From Oscillospiraceae bacterium (GTDB lineage: Bacteria; Bacillota; Clostridia; Oscillospirales; Oscillospiraceae), in NCBI GenBank assembly GCA_015067785.1, contig SVLR01000007.1, forward strand, positions 1 through 64,000: DNA of 64,000 nucleotides, in the 5' to 3' direction. Positions 23,775 to 33,521 of this stretch are shown piece after piece. Below the pieces are notes generated by a model. The model was not told the origin of the DNA, ran no database searches, and saw only the letters and a program-made list of their open reading frames with translations. The position numbers and the translations under genes are program-made. Position 1 is the stretch's first letter, and every line of letters starts with the position of its first letter.

Positions 23775-24595
23775 TATGCTTTTTCGAGAGTAGGCAGGAT
23801 ACCTTCCATACGGGAGACATCGATCTCCTCCATCTTGCTTGCGTCATAGGCTTCTGCTACCCCGGGGTCGATGGGCAGTCTTGCCAAAACGGGCAGATCA
23901 AATTTCTTTGCCACCTCATCCAGCTTGCTCTTGCCGAACACCTCGATCCGTTTACCGCAATCGGGGCACTCCAAATAGCTGTAGTTCTCCACGAAGCCCA
24001 GCACAGGAATATGCATCATATTTGCCATATTGACCGCCTTGGCAACGATCATGGACACCAAGTCCTGGGGGCTGGTTACGATGACGATGCCGTCTACCGG
24101 CAGGCTCTGAAATACCGTCAGCGGCACATCACCGGTTCCGGGAGGCATATCCACAAAGAGATAGTCCACATCCTGCCACACCACATCAGTCCAGAACTGC
24201 TTGACCGCTCCGGCAATGACCGGTCCACGCCAAACCACGGGATCGGTAGCGTTATCCAAAAGCAAATTAATAGACATGATCTGAATGCCGCCCTTTGTGA
24301 TGGCGGGGTATAAACCGTCGGTGGTGGCTGCGCTGCACTCGGTGACACCGAAAGCGGTGGGGATAGACGGACCGGTAATATCCGCATCCAAAATACCCAC
24401 ACGGTGACCCTTTTTCGCCATTGCTACTGCCAAAGAAGATGTGACGGTGCTTTTACCGACGCCGCCCTTACCGGAGACTACGGCAATGACTTTTTTGACG
24501 CTTGCCTTTGGGTTCAGCTGGGCAAGCAGGCTCTCCGCCTTGCGGTCTTTGCAATCACTGCCGCAGGTGGAGCAATTTCCGTTACAGGAACTCAT
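23774..24595 (-). CDS. mrp: Mrp/NBP35-type iron-sulfur cluster carrier ATPase
   Basis: A 273-residue P-loop protein that carries and transfers Fe-S clusters. The Cys-rich N-terminus (CNGNCSTCGSDC) is followed by the deviant Walker A SGKGGVGKST, DADITGPSIP, and the cluster-bridging CPDC motif (LECPDCGKRIEVFG). The second ATG (24593-24595) is favoured because AAGGAG lies 9 bases before it, while the first is only 3 bases away. The many Fe-S proteins in the window fit an anaerobe needing such a carrier. Confidence 0.9.
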   Translation of the reverse strand: MSSCNGNCSTCGSDCKDRKAESLLAQLNPKASVKKVIAVVSGKGGVGKSTVTSSLAVAMAKKGHRVGILDADITGPSIPTAFGVTECSAATTDGLYPAITKGGIQIMSINLLLDNATDPVVWRGPVIAGAVKQFWTDVVWQDVDYLFVDMPPGTGDVPLTVFQSLPVDGIVIVTSPQDLVSMIVAKAVNMANMMHIPVLGFVENYSYLECPDCGKRIEVFGKSKLDEVAKKFDLPVLARLPIDPGVAEAYDASKMEEIDVSRMEGILPTLEKA

Positions 24596-24611
24596 ATACA
24601 TACACTCCTTA

Positions 24612-24723
24612 ATAAATTAACAGTTGATAATTGAAAATGAATGTGTCCGCAAGCGGACGATTTAGAAAAACCTCATCCGTCAAAAATCTTAGATTTTTGA
24701 CACCTTCTCCAAGGGGGAAGGCT
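24612..24723 (-). repeat. two repeat fragments between mrp and the ABC-F gene
   Basis: Reading on the minus strand there is CCTTCCCCCTTGGAGAAGG, a hairpin of AAAAATCTAAGATTTTT and GACGGATGAGGT, which is the left half of the element complete at 51158-51256. Next to it is GTCCGCTTGCGGAC with an AT-rich tail, a copy of the ACCATAATTG-type unit. No gene is visible. Confidence 0.6.
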
Positions 24724-24725
24724 TT

Positions 24726-26588
24726 TTAGGCTTGGGCGGATTCCCATTGCTCCATTAAATCGAGAAGGACAGCTTCTGTCTCTTCCTTTTCTTCATAGAG
24801 CTTTGTCAGCACCGTGTAGTCTGCACCGCTTTCCTCGATTTTTCTATCGATTTCGGCAATGGCAGCTTCTTGCTTTTCGATCTCCCGCTCCAGGCGGCGG
24901 ATCAGCTTATCCAGTTCCTTGGTGCCGCCTTTGACCTTTTCTTTTTTAGGTTTCATTTCTAGGGCTGTGGCAGGCTTTGCCATGGCTTCGTGCTCTAAGA
25001 TCGAGCGATATTTGGCGTAACCGCAGGGATAATCCTTGATCGTACCGTCCTCCAAGACCCAGATCCGCTCGGCAAACTTTTCGATAAAGTACCGGTCATG
25101 GGAGACGAACAGCAGCACGCCCTCAAATTCCTCAATGGCAGCCTCCACCCATTCTCGCGACGCAATATCCAAGTGGTTCGTCGGCTCGTCCAGCACCAGC
25201 ATATTGATCTTCTCGTCCATCAGCATACACAGCCTGAGGCGGGACTGCTCGCCGCCAGAGAGGTCACCCACCTTCTTGAACACATCTTCACCCTGAAACA
25301 AAAATGCACCCAAACGGTCACGAGCGGTCTGCGGCGTGCAGTTTCGCTCATAGAGCATTGTATCATAGAGCGTTCGCTCGGGATGGGCAAAGTGGATAAT
25401 TTGGGGCAGGTATCCCCATTTTACTGTGGGACCGAATTTCAGCTTCCCGCGTACATCTTCTTCCCCAAGCAGACATTTGAGGAAAGTGGTTTTACCGGTG
25501 CCGTTATCACCAAGGATGGCGATCCGTTCACCGCCACCAACTCTCAGTTCTACATTATCGAACAGTACACGGTCACCGAAGGCTTTTGACAGTCCCTTGG
25601 TCTCAAAGACCATATCCCCGGCAAATTCCTTTTCGCCGAAGGATGCCTTCATTGTCTTTTCGGTTTTGGGCTTTTCGGTCTTACGGATCCGCTCCATACG
25701 GTGCTGGATGGACATTGCCCGACGGTACAGCGTCCGGTTATTGATGCCCCAGCCCTTCATCCGTTCCACGGTGTAGCCAAGCTGCTTCAGCTTGGCCTGC
25801 TCCTGCTCGTACTGCTTTAGCTGCAAGTTAAAGCGGTTTTGCTTTTCCTCCATATAGAAAGAATAGTTGCCGGAGTAGAATTCCGCGTGTCCGTCCACGA
25901 TCTCAATGACCCGCTCTGCCACCCGGTCCAGAAAATACCGGTCGTGGGAGATAGCAAGAACCGTGCCCTTGAAGCTTTTGATATAGCTCTCCAGCCATTC
26001 CACCGATCTAAGATCTAAGTGGTTGGTAGGTTCGTCTAAGAGTAGAATATCCGTTTTCTCCAGAATCAGTCGGGCAAGATTCATTCTTGTCCGTTCGCCG
26101 CCGGAAAGACTGGCAAAGAGCTGGGTCCTCTGCTCCTTGGTGATGCCAAGACCGTTGCAGACCTTATCGAGATCTACCTCCATATCGTAGCCGCCGCCAG
26201 AGAGAAAACGGTTTTCAAGTGCGTCATACTCCGCCATAAGCGCAGCGGAATGGTCATACGCCATTTTCTCCGTCAAGGCTTCCATCTTCTCACGAATGCG
26301 AAGCAGCGGTCCGTAAGCAGAACGCAGAACATTCTCTACCGTATAGCCTTCCGGGAATTTCGGAATCTGGGAGATAAGACCCAGTTTTTTCTCGGGGTTT
26401 ACGAAAACAGAGCCGTCGTCATAATCCATTTCTCCGGTGAGGATCTTAAAGAGAGTAGTCTTGCCACAGCCGTTACGACCGAGGATAGCCACCCGCTCCC
26501 CTGCCTGAATCTCAAAGCTGAGATCCTCTAAGAGATTTTCTCCGATGACGAAGAACTTCGTTAAGCTTTTTACCTGTATATCAATCAT
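24726..26588 (-). CDS. ABC-F family ATPase
   Basis: A 620-residue soluble protein with two ABC domains and no membrane part. The first has GRNGCGKTT and LSGGERTRMNLARL; the second has GDNGTGKTT and LSGGEQSRLRLCML. Each has a LVLDEPTNHLD or LLLDEPTNHLD Walker B. A charged linker joins them, and the C-terminus ends in a coiled coil (about 555-620) typical of the Uup/YfmR-like group. ABC-F proteins act on the ribosome to relieve stalls or protect from antibiotics. Its start overlaps rnmV by 8 bp, the last gene of the alaS-led run. Confidence 0.9.
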   Translation of the reverse strand: MIDIQVKSLTKFFVIGENLLEDLSFEIQAGERVAILGRNGCGKTTLFKILTGEMDYDDGSVFVNPEKKLGLISQIPKFPEGYTVENVLRSAYGPLLRIREKMEALTEKMAYDHSAALMAEYDALENRFLSGGGYDMEVDLDKVCNGLGITKEQRTQLFASLSGGERTRMNLARLILEKTDILLLDEPTNHLDLRSVEWLESYIKSFKGTVLAISHDRYFLDRVAERVIEIVDGHAEFYSGNYSFYMEEKQNRFNLQLKQYEQEQAKLKQLGYTVERMKGWGINNRTLYRRAMSIQHRMERIRKTEKPKTEKTMKASFGEKEFAGDMVFETKGLSKAFGDRVLFDNVELRVGGGERIAILGDNGTGKTTFLKCLLGEEDVRGKLKFGPTVKWGYLPQIIHFAHPERTLYDTMLYERNCTPQTARDRLGAFLFQGEDVFKKVGDLSGGEQSRLRLCMLMDEKINMLVLDEPTNHLDIASREWVEAAIEEFEGVLLFVSHDRYFIEKFAERIWVLEDGTIKDYPCGYAKYRSILEHEAMAKPATALEMKPKKEKVKGGTKELDKLIRRLEREIEKQEAAIAEIDRKIEESGADYTVLTKLYEEKEETEAVLLDLMEQWESAQA

Positions 26589-27165
26589 TTTTCATCAACT
26601 CGAATAGTTCTTCCTTTGTATAAAGCAGGTTCAGCGCCTGTAGCATTGCATTGGCGCTCATATGCTCCGGTAGGTTCAGTGCCTGCAGCAATTTTTTTCG
26701 CAGCAAGCTGCTATCCTTACCTCCGGACAGTCCAAGCTCCATCAGATCCTGCTTGGTAATTTCCTTTTTATCCGTCACCGTGCCATCTTCAAAGGTAGCA
26801 CCGGAGCGGCGAAGGGCTTCTAAAATAACCTCCGGCGTCATTCCCTCTACGCCAAGCTTACCCTCTTTCCCGGGGGTAGCTTTCCGTTTTTCCTTGCCGT
26901 AAATGTCGGGAATGTAGGCGTGCTTCAGCTGCTGGGAAGGGATCGCGCCCTTTAGGAAATTGCGGATCACAAAGCCTGCGCCATCGCTGTCTGTAAAGAC
27001 GATGAGACCGCGCCTTTGGGCAACAGCGCGAAGGAGCGACAGCATTTCCTTATCCTTATGGATCTGAAAGCCGCCAGTCTCAAAGATCGACGCATCCACA
27101 ATTTGAGAAAGGGTATTTTTATCGTAACGCCCCTCTACAACAATCGCCTCTCGAATTTTAACCAT
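26581..27165 (-). CDS. rnmV: ribonuclease M5
   Basis: A 194-residue Toprim nuclease that matures 5S rRNA precursors. The Toprim motifs VVEGRYDK (Glu11) and FTDSDGAG (Asp59, Asp61) are clear, followed by IRNFLKGAIP and the C-terminal DUF4093-like region ending in LYTKEELFEL. It overlaps holA by 8 bp and the ABC-F gene by 8 bp, implying coupled translation. Confidence 0.92.
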   Translation of the reverse strand: MVKIREAIVVEGRYDKNTLSQIVDASIFETGGFQIHKDKEMLSLLRAVAQRRGLIVFTDSDGAGFVIRNFLKGAIPSQQLKHAYIPDIYGKEKRKATPGKEGKLGVEGMTPEVILEALRRSGATFEDGTVTDKKEITKQDLMELGLSGGKDSSLLRKKLLQALNLPEHMSANAMLQALNLLYTKEELFELMKND

Positions 27166-28216
27166 TTCTTGCCTCCTGAGAAATCTCCAGAAGCAGCACC
27201 TCCAATAGCCGCTTGGGGTCGTCGGTGGAGGTTTTCATTTTGCGGTCTGTCTCCATGATCAGGCCGGCGGTCTTTTCCAAAAACTTAGGAGATAAGCGGC
27301 TGGCAGACTGCATCGTCTTTCTTGCTACCCAATCACTCATACGGTAAAGGGGCATCAGCTCCGTGTAAGGTCTTCCCTCATCCTGCAGCACCCTTGCGGT
27401 GCTGAGACGCCGGAAATGGGCACCGATAGAACCAAGGATAGAGATGGGCTCCTCCTGCATTTTCAGCACTTGTTCTAATTTAATGAGAGCTTTCCCCGGC
27501 TCACCTGCGGAAAGCTGCTCGGAGATCTCGTAAATAATGGCATCCAGCGCCGGCTCTACCACAGCGTCAATGTCACTCTTTACGATCTCCTCTGCCCCGG
27601 AGAAGGCGCAGATCTTGCCGATCTCACCGGCAAGGGTAGTCATCGTACCGTCGGTGATCTCAATAAGGTAGCTGCAAAGATTCGGGGCGATCCGTTTCCC
27701 GGCAGCGGCAAAGTGCCGACCGATCCAAGGAATCAGATCTCTTGCCTCCTGCTTGGGAAATTCCACAATTTCCGCATTTTGACGGAGCACATCGCACAGC
27801 TTCTTATATCTGCCGTCCAGCTTCCACTCTACGGTTTCATAGGTGAAAATCACGGTGCAGTAATCGGGAATGTCGGATAATAGCTCCCCTAAACGGGTGC
27901 GGTCGCCCTCATTTAGTTTCCATATATCCACATCATCAACAATTGTCAGGGTGTACTCCGCCATCATAGGCACCGCTTCTATGCCCTCTGTCAGGTCTTC
28001 CACAGTGAAGGTCTCGCCGGTGAGCTTGCGGTAATTGAAGCTCTCCGTGATCTCGTCGGTGCGCTGGCGGCGGATCTGCTCCAAATAGTGATTTTTCAGG
28101 AAGGTTTCCTCGCCATGGAAAATATAGAGCTTGCCGATATTCTTCTCCCGGACAGCTTTTTTTAGCTTTTGAAAGCTGTCGTTATCCGGCATTTCCTTTT
28201 TTGCCAAGCGTTTCAC
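27158..28216 (-). CDS. holA: DNA polymerase III delta subunit
   Basis: A 352-residue clamp-loader subunit. KLYIFHGEETFLKNHYLEQIRR is the N-terminal HolA pattern, and DYCTVIFTYETVEWKLDGR and LIEITDGTMTTLAGEIGKIC belong to the AAA and lid regions. The GTG start at 28214-28216 overlaps the comEC stop in a GTGA arrangement, a coupling signal; an in-frame ATG at codon 9 lacks spacing for a ribosome site. Linkage comEC-holA is common in Firmicutes. Confidence 0.9.
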   Translation of the reverse strand: MKRLAKKEMPDNDSFQKLKKAVREKNIGKLYIFHGEETFLKNHYLEQIRRQRTDEITESFNYRKLTGETFTVEDLTEGIEAVPMMAEYTLTIVDDVDIWKLNEGDRTRLGELLSDIPDYCTVIFTYETVEWKLDGRYKKLCDVLRQNAEIVEFPKQEARDLIPWIGRHFAAAGKRIAPNLCSYLIEITDGTMTTLAGEIGKICAFSGAEEIVKSDIDAVVEPALDAIIYEISEQLSAGEPGKALIKLEQVLKMQEEPISILGSIGAHFRRLSTARVLQDEGRPYTELMPLYRMSDWVARKTMQSASRLSPKFLEKTAGLIMETDRKMKTSTDDPKRLLEVLLLEISQEARNG

Positions 28217-30426
28217 CCCCTGATGATGATCGTTCCGTGTCGGTCTGTCCGCAAAATGCGGCAGCCAAATAAATGTAATTTTTCTATGACTTCTGCTCTG
28301 GGATGGTCATAGCGGTTATCTTTTCCGACAGAGATAATTGCTGTTTCCGGCTTCACCTGATACAGCAGTTCCATTCCCGTTGCCGAGGCAGAACCGTGGT
28401 GTCCGATGACCAACGCATCCACCAATGGGAGAAGATGGCGATCCATCAAATCCGCTTCCCCACCGGTATCTCTGTCACCCATGATCAGTATATCATAGTT
28501 TTTTGCCTGAAACAAGATGCAGATGCTGTCCTGAGGGTCGGCTTTTTCCCTTTTTCCGGGAAATGCGGTGATCTTGCCGATGCCCACCGGCAGGGTCATT
28601 GTTTCGTTTACAAAAGAATAGGCTTGTCCTTGGGAAATTTCTATTGGTAGCTCCCCTTCCACGCTGGGTAAATACAGGGTGTCCACCGTTATTTCCTGCA
28701 GGAAATACGGGATGCCGCCGGAGTGGTCACGGTCATAGTGGGTCAGGATCACACCGCTGATCCGGCGGATCCCCTGACTGCGAAGATGGGCAGCGGCGAT
28801 TTCTGCGGTGGCCTTATCGGTGCTGCCGCCGCAGTCGATCACATAAGTCTCTCCCCTGCTTTGCAGCAGGATGCATTGTCCCTGTCCCACATCCAATACT
28901 GTGATCCGGTAATCGTCAAGCCGTGGCGTAATATAGGAAAGGGTAACTGCGGCAAAGAGCAACAGGGTCATAGATACCGCCAAAATACCGTGGCGTTTTT
29001 TTCCCAGCAACCAAAAGACGATGAGTGCGGCATAGCAGCCGATGAGCCAAATAACGATATAAGGCGATTTGGTATAGACCGCCGCCAAGGGTACATTTTG
29101 CAGTACATCTGCCCAAAACAGTACATAGTGAATAAGCACCGCGCTTACATGGGCGATCAGCGCCCCCAAGGGCAGCCAAATGAGAGACAGCACCAGCGCA
29201 ATGATGATGCCGTAGAAAATGATAGACACCGCCCATAGGGTGAGCAGATTGGTCAGCACGCCCACAAGGCTGATATTGCCAAAGTAAAGAGCGCTGAGCG
29301 GTGCAGTGATGATCATTGTACTGACAGTAACAGACACTGCGCCCAATATAGTCCGGAGGATGACCCGCTTTTTGGAATAGCCGGGGAGCTTATGATAGAT
29401 GTAGTTTTGCAGCCGGGGCACGAAGAGGAAAATGCCTACCACGCAGCCGCAGGACAGTTGAAAGCTGGCGGTGGTGACCGCAAAAGGGTCTAATAACAGT
29501 ATCACGATCACCGATAGCGCCAATGCCGTAGGTGGGTCATAATCCTTCTTAAACAGCAGCGCCACGATCATCACGATCTGCATCACCGTAGCCCGGATCA
29601 CTGAGGGAGAAAAGCCTGCCATCACTGCAAAGAGGATCAGCAGTGGAATGCCAAGTAAGGCAGTAATAGATCGCTTCTTACCAAAAAGCAGGTACATAAG
29701 GGAAAAGAGAATCGAAACGTGCAGTCCCGAGGTGGCAACGATATGGCGGATCCCGGTGGTACGCAGCGCCACATCCTGCCTGTAGGCAAGATCCTGCGTA
29801 TCGCCCAGCAGCAGTGCCTTTGCAAAAGCGGCAGTGTTTCCCGGAAATATCTCGTCAACTCGATTCAGAATGCTTTTACGAAGACGCTGTGGAAAAAAAC
29901 GGAGATTCTTTTCATCCGACGGAAAGATGTCCATATCTCCCCTGCTGTAGCCAATAAAGTAGATACCGCTTTTTTCTAAGTAGTCCGATTCCTTGCTGCC
30001 GCCGGGTGTAGTCAGGCGAAGCTGGAATTTTCCCTCTAAACGGTCTCCCGGCTGCAGGTCTACGATCTTGTCGCAATAGAGAATAAGGCTGTATTTCTTC
30101 CCGGAAAGGGCAAATTCGCCCTCGCACCGGAGCCCGTATTCATTTTCCCGGCTGTAATCGGTAACGGTAATGACCATTTCCTGCACCGTGCCGTCGTAAT
30201 TGTCAATGCCAACGGTATAGTAGCTGCCGATGCTGCAGGTATATATGATACCTACTGTCAGTCCAGCGCAGATAAAAGCGATGGACTTTTTATGAAGGGC
30301 AAAACAAAGGAGACCCGCCACCGCAGCAAGCGCGGCAGCAGGCAGTAAAAGCATATTCGAAAAGGCATAAGCGGCTAAAGCGCAGCCACCGGTCAGTCCA
30401 ATTGCCAACCATACCAGCTTTCGCAT
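28213..30426 (-). CDS. comEC: ComEC/Rec2 DNA uptake channel
   Basis: A 737-residue protein. The N-terminal OB-like and multi-helix Competence domain includes ALLLGDTQDLAYR and GIRHIVATSGLHVSILFSL. The C-terminal metallo-beta-lactamase-like domain has TVLDVGQGQCILLQ, LTHYDRDHSGG and VIGHHGSA. It imports single-stranded DNA during transformation. No comEA is adjacent. It lies 50 bp after alaS with a GC hairpin (30445-30472) between them, and starts with AAAGGAG upstream. Confidence 0.93.
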   Translation of the reverse strand: MRKLVWLAIGLTGGCALAAYAFSNMLLLPAAALAAVAGLLCFALHKKSIAFICAGLTVGIIYTCSIGSYYTVGIDNYDGTVQEMVITVTDYSRENEYGLRCEGEFALSGKKYSLILYCDKIVDLQPGDRLEGKFQLRLTTPGGSKESDYLEKSGIYFIGYSRGDMDIFPSDEKNLRFFPQRLRKSILNRVDEIFPGNTAAFAKALLLGDTQDLAYRQDVALRTTGIRHIVATSGLHVSILFSLMYLLFGKKRSITALLGIPLLILFAVMAGFSPSVIRATVMQIVMIVALLFKKDYDPPTALALSVIVILLLDPFAVTTASFQLSCGCVVGIFLFVPRLQNYIYHKLPGYSKKRVILRTILGAVSVTVSTMIITAPLSALYFGNISLVGVLTNLLTLWAVSIIFYGIIIALVLSLIWLPLGALIAHVSAVLIHYVLFWADVLQNVPLAAVYTKSPYIVIWLIGCYAALIVFWLLGKKRHGILAVSMTLLLFAAVTLSYITPRLDDYRITVLDVGQGQCILLQSRGETYVIDCGGSTDKATAEIAAAHLRSQGIRRISGVILTHYDRDHSGGIPYFLQEITVDTLYLPSVEGELPIEISQGQAYSFVNETMTLPVGIGKITAFPGKREKADPQDSICILFQAKNYDILIMGDRDTGGEADLMDRHLLPLVDALVIGHHGSASATGMELLYQVKPETAIISVGKDNRYDHPRAEVIEKLHLFGCRILRTDRHGTIIIRG

Positions 30427-30444
30427 AGATTTCTCCTTTATAGA

Positions 30445-30472
30445 ATGGGGTGCGATGTTTCACGCACCCCAT
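30445..30472 (-). terminator. intercistronic hairpin between alaS and comEC
   Basis: A 10-bp stem ATGGGGTGCG/CGCACCCCAT with an 8-base loop. No T run follows on the minus strand, so it is probably a weak terminator or an RNA end-stabilising hairpin. Confidence 0.5.
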
Positions 30473-30476
30473 AGAA

Positions 30477-33113
30477 TTATTGCAGTTTAGAGGTGACGAA
30501 ATCGTCAACCAGTGCAAGAGCGTTATCCACCTTGGTGACATCCTTACCGCCGCCCATAGCGGAGTCCGGCTTGCCGCCGCCGGAGCCGCCACATTCTGTG
30601 CAGACCAGCTTTACAAGGTCACCGGCACGCAGTCCCTTTGCCACGGCGTCCTTACCGCAGGTAGCAAGGAAGGTGATCTTGCCGTCGTTGACAGTTGCCA
30701 GCACAGCCACAACAGATGCGTCCTTATCCCGGAGCAGGTCACCCATTTGGCGCAGCTTATTTGCGTCCGCCTGCGCCACCGCAGCGGTAATGATGTGCAG
30801 TCCGCCGATATTTCTTGCGCCGAACAGGAAGCGGTCCACCTCACCGGCAGCTTCCTTTGCATTGATGGTCTCAATGGCGCGCTTGAGTCCCTTGATCTCC
30901 TCGAACTGCTCAGAGAGCTTCTCCTGCAGACCCTGGGGCTTGGTCTTCAGCGCAGCGCAGGCGGCATAGAGATTATGGCGGTTCTGCTCCATTTCGTCGA
31001 GGCAGGCTCTGCCAGTAATGGCTTCGATTCTGCGGACACCGGAGGCAACGCTGCCTTCACTCTCAATACAGAAGGGGCCAACCTTGGCGGTATTATCTAA
31101 GTGGGTACCGCCGCACAGCTCGATGGAGTAGCTGCCCATATTGACGACCCGGACGGTATCACCGTACTTTTCACTAAACAGCGCCATAGCGCCCATGGCC
31201 TTTGCTTCCTCGATGGGCATCTCTCGGATATCGACACCGTAGCCCTCCAGCACAGCGTCCTGCACCATCATATCGATTTTGGAAAGCTCCTCCGGCGTCA
31301 GGGCGGAGTAGTGGGTAAAGTCAAAGCGGAGACGGTCCGGCTCCACGAGAGAGCCAGCCTGATGGACATGGTCGCCCAAAACGCTCTTCAGCGCCTTTTG
31401 AAGCAAATGGGTCGCGGTATGGGCACGCATAATTGCCTTACGGCGCTCCACATTGATGGCAGCGCAGACCGCATCGTCCACCTTCATTGCACCGCGGGTC
31501 AGAGTACCGGTGTGCAGATAGCGGCCGCCCTTATCCTTCTGGACATCGGTGATTTCGAAACGGGAATCGCCCATCATCAGTACACCGTGGTCAGCCGCTT
31601 GACCGCCCATTTCTGCGTAGAACGGAGTCTTGTCGAGAACAATGACACCTTTTTCACCACCGGCAATAGAGCCGGTGACCTCTTCACCGACGCAGACGGC
31701 AACGATCCTTGCCTCGCAGTTATACTCGGTGTAGCCCACAAACTCGGTAGCGGTGACATCACTGCCGAAGTCGATGCCTGCCCAGCCAAGGTCTCCCAGT
31801 GCCTTCCGAGCTTCCCGGGCGCGGACTCTCTGCTCCTCACGGCAAGCGGTAAAACGCTCCATATCTACGGTCATACCCTCGTCCTCCAGCATTTCTGCAG
31901 TTAGGTCGATGGGGAAACCGTAGGTATCGGCCAGCAGGAAGGCATCCTCACCGGAGAAGACCTTCTCACCCTTTTCCTTGTGGATAGCCAGCTTCTCACC
32001 GAAAATACGCATACCGGTATCGATGGTGCGGTTGAAGTTTTCTTCCTCGTTGCGGACCACGCGGATAATGTGCTCAGCGCGCTCACGCAGATAGGTATAG
32101 TGGCTCTCATTTTCCCGGATGACGGTCTCCACAACCTCAAAAAGGAAGGGACGGTTCACTCCCAAGAGCTTGCCATGACGGGCAGCGCGGCGGAGCAGTC
32201 TCCGCAGCACATAGCCGCGACCCTCGTTGGTGGGCTGTACGCCGTCGGCAATCATAAAGGTGGATGCCCGGATGTGGTCGGTGATGACACGAAGAGAAAC
32301 ATCGGTCTTATTGCTCTGACCGTATGCCGCGCCGGTGATCTTTGTCACATGCTTGGTGATGTTCATAACGGTGTCTACATCAAAGAGACTGTTTACATCC
32401 TGACAGACAACTGCTAGTCTCTCCAGACCCATACCGGTGTCGATGTTCTTCTGTACCAGCTCGGTGTAGTTGCCGTTGCCATCGTTATCGAACTGGGAGA
32501 AAACATTATTCCACACCTCGATATAGCGGTCACACTCACAGCCAACGGTGCAATCAGGGCTGCCGCAGCCGTACTTTTCGCCACGGTCGTAGTAGATCTC
32601 GGAGCAGGGACCGCAGGGACCGGAGCCGTGCTCCCAGAAGTTGTCCTTCTTGCCAAAACGGAAAATATTCTCAGGCGCAATGCCGATTTCCTTGTTCCAA
32701 ATTTCAAAGGCTTCTTCGTCGTTTTCGTAGATAGAGGGGAAAAGACGGTCCTTTTCAAGACCTACCACCTCTGTCAGGAACTCCCAGCTCCAATGGATGG
32801 CTTCCCGCTTAAAGTAGTCACCAAAGGAGAAGTTGCCCAGCATTTCAAAATAAGTGCCGTGACGGGCAGTCTTACCGATGTTCTCAATATCACCGGTGCG
32901 GATGCACTTCTGGCAGGTGCAGACCCGGCGGCGGGGCGGCTCTACCTCGCCCTTGAAGTATGGCTTCATAGGCGCCATACCGGAGTTGATAAGAAGCAGA
33001 GATGCATCGTTCTGAGGGATCAGAGAAAAGCTGGGAAGGCGCAGGTGATCCTTGCTCTCGAAGTAAGAAAGGAACATCTCGCGCAGTTCGTTAAGTCCAT
33101 AATACTTTGCCAT
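30477..33113 (-). CDS. alaS: alanyl-tRNA synthetase
   Basis: An 878-residue class II synthetase of normal length. The N-terminus MAKYYGLNELREMFLSYFESKDH, motif 2 region (RVCTCQKCIRTGDIENIGKTARHGTYFEMLGNFSFGDYFK), editing-domain HTATHLLQKAL and CGGTHLDNT zinc motifs, and the C-Ala glycine-rich end (GGSGGGKPDSAMGGG) are all present. Expression is set by the T-box leader upstream. Confidence 0.97.
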   Translation of the reverse strand: MAKYYGLNELREMFLSYFESKDHLRLPSFSLIPQNDASLLLINSGMAPMKPYFKGEVEPPRRRVCTCQKCIRTGDIENIGKTARHGTYFEMLGNFSFGDYFKREAIHWSWEFLTEVVGLEKDRLFPSIYENDEEAFEIWNKEIGIAPENIFRFGKKDNFWEHGSGPCGPCSEIYYDRGEKYGCGSPDCTVGCECDRYIEVWNNVFSQFDNDGNGNYTELVQKNIDTGMGLERLAVVCQDVNSLFDVDTVMNITKHVTKITGAAYGQSNKTDVSLRVITDHIRASTFMIADGVQPTNEGRGYVLRRLLRRAARHGKLLGVNRPFLFEVVETVIRENESHYTYLRERAEHIIRVVRNEEENFNRTIDTGMRIFGEKLAIHKEKGEKVFSGEDAFLLADTYGFPIDLTAEMLEDEGMTVDMERFTACREEQRVRAREARKALGDLGWAGIDFGSDVTATEFVGYTEYNCEARIVAVCVGEEVTGSIAGGEKGVIVLDKTPFYAEMGGQAADHGVLMMGDSRFEITDVQKDKGGRYLHTGTLTRGAMKVDDAVCAAINVERRKAIMRAHTATHLLQKALKSVLGDHVHQAGSLVEPDRLRFDFTHYSALTPEELSKIDMMVQDAVLEGYGVDIREMPIEEAKAMGAMALFSEKYGDTVRVVNMGSYSIELCGGTHLDNTAKVGPFCIESEGSVASGVRRIEAITGRACLDEMEQNRHNLYAACAALKTKPQGLQEKLSEQFEEIKGLKRAIETINAKEAAGEVDRFLFGARNIGGLHIITAAVAQADANKLRQMGDLLRDKDASVVAVLATVNDGKITFLATCGKDAVAKGLRAGDLVKLVCTECGGSGGGKPDSAMGGGKDVTKVDNALALVDDFVTSKLQ

Positions 33114-33137
33114 AGAAAAATTACCTCCGTAAAATTA

Positions 33138-33355
33138 AAAACCGCCCCTACAAATCGTAGGGGCGAAAAGATTCGCGGTACCACCCTAATTCACCGCAAA
33201 TGCGGTATCTTAGACGCTCTGTAACGGGAGCACCCGTCCCGGTCATCCCGGGCCGCTTGGAAGTGGCTTGCAGAGCTTGCGCAAAGGGCTTACACCATTC
33301 CCCTCTCGCTTTGTACGCTACAATCTGCTTGGTTTCCGCAATGCATTTGCATATC
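33138..33355 (-). promoter_or_regulatory. T-box riboswitch of alaS
   Basis: On the minus strand the conserved T-box core AGGGTGGTACCGCG occurs at 33174-33187, followed by a terminator stem CGCCCCTACG/(T)GTAGGGGCG and a T run (about 33138-33166). A stem I region with AGAGGGGAATGGTG lies upstream. Uncharged tRNA-Ala should stabilise the antiterminator. The specifier codon was not resolved with certainty; a GCC lies in CAAGCCACTTCC. Confidence 0.88.
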
Positions 33356-33361
33356 GGGGAT

Positions 33362-33389
33362 ATTTTACCATAATATCAGGAAAAGTCAA
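33362..33389 (-). promoter_or_regulatory. sigma-A promoter of the alaS T-box transcript
   Basis: Minus strand TTGACT (33384-33389), 16 bp, TAAAAT (33362-33367). Confidence 0.7.
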
Positions 33390-33413
33390 TCTTTTTGTTA
33401 GAAAAAGAGCAAA

Positions 33414-33521
33414 AACCTTCCCCAAGGGGGAAGGTGGCATTTGCGAGGTACGAGCAAATGACGGATGAGGTTAGAACCTCACCCACCACTGCGTGGTCCC
33501 CCCTCCCCAAAGGGGAGGGTT
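33414..33521. repeat. interspersed repeat (CCTTCCCC...GACGGATGAGGT...CCCCTCCCC family)
   Basis: It starts AACCTTCCCCAAGGGGGAAGGTGG, has a small hairpin (CATTTGC...GCAAATG), then GACGGATGAGGTT, CCTCACCCACC, GCGTGGTCCCCC and ends CCCTCCCCAAAGGGGAGGG. It matches 51158-51256 closely outside the variable hairpin. Confidence 0.75.
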
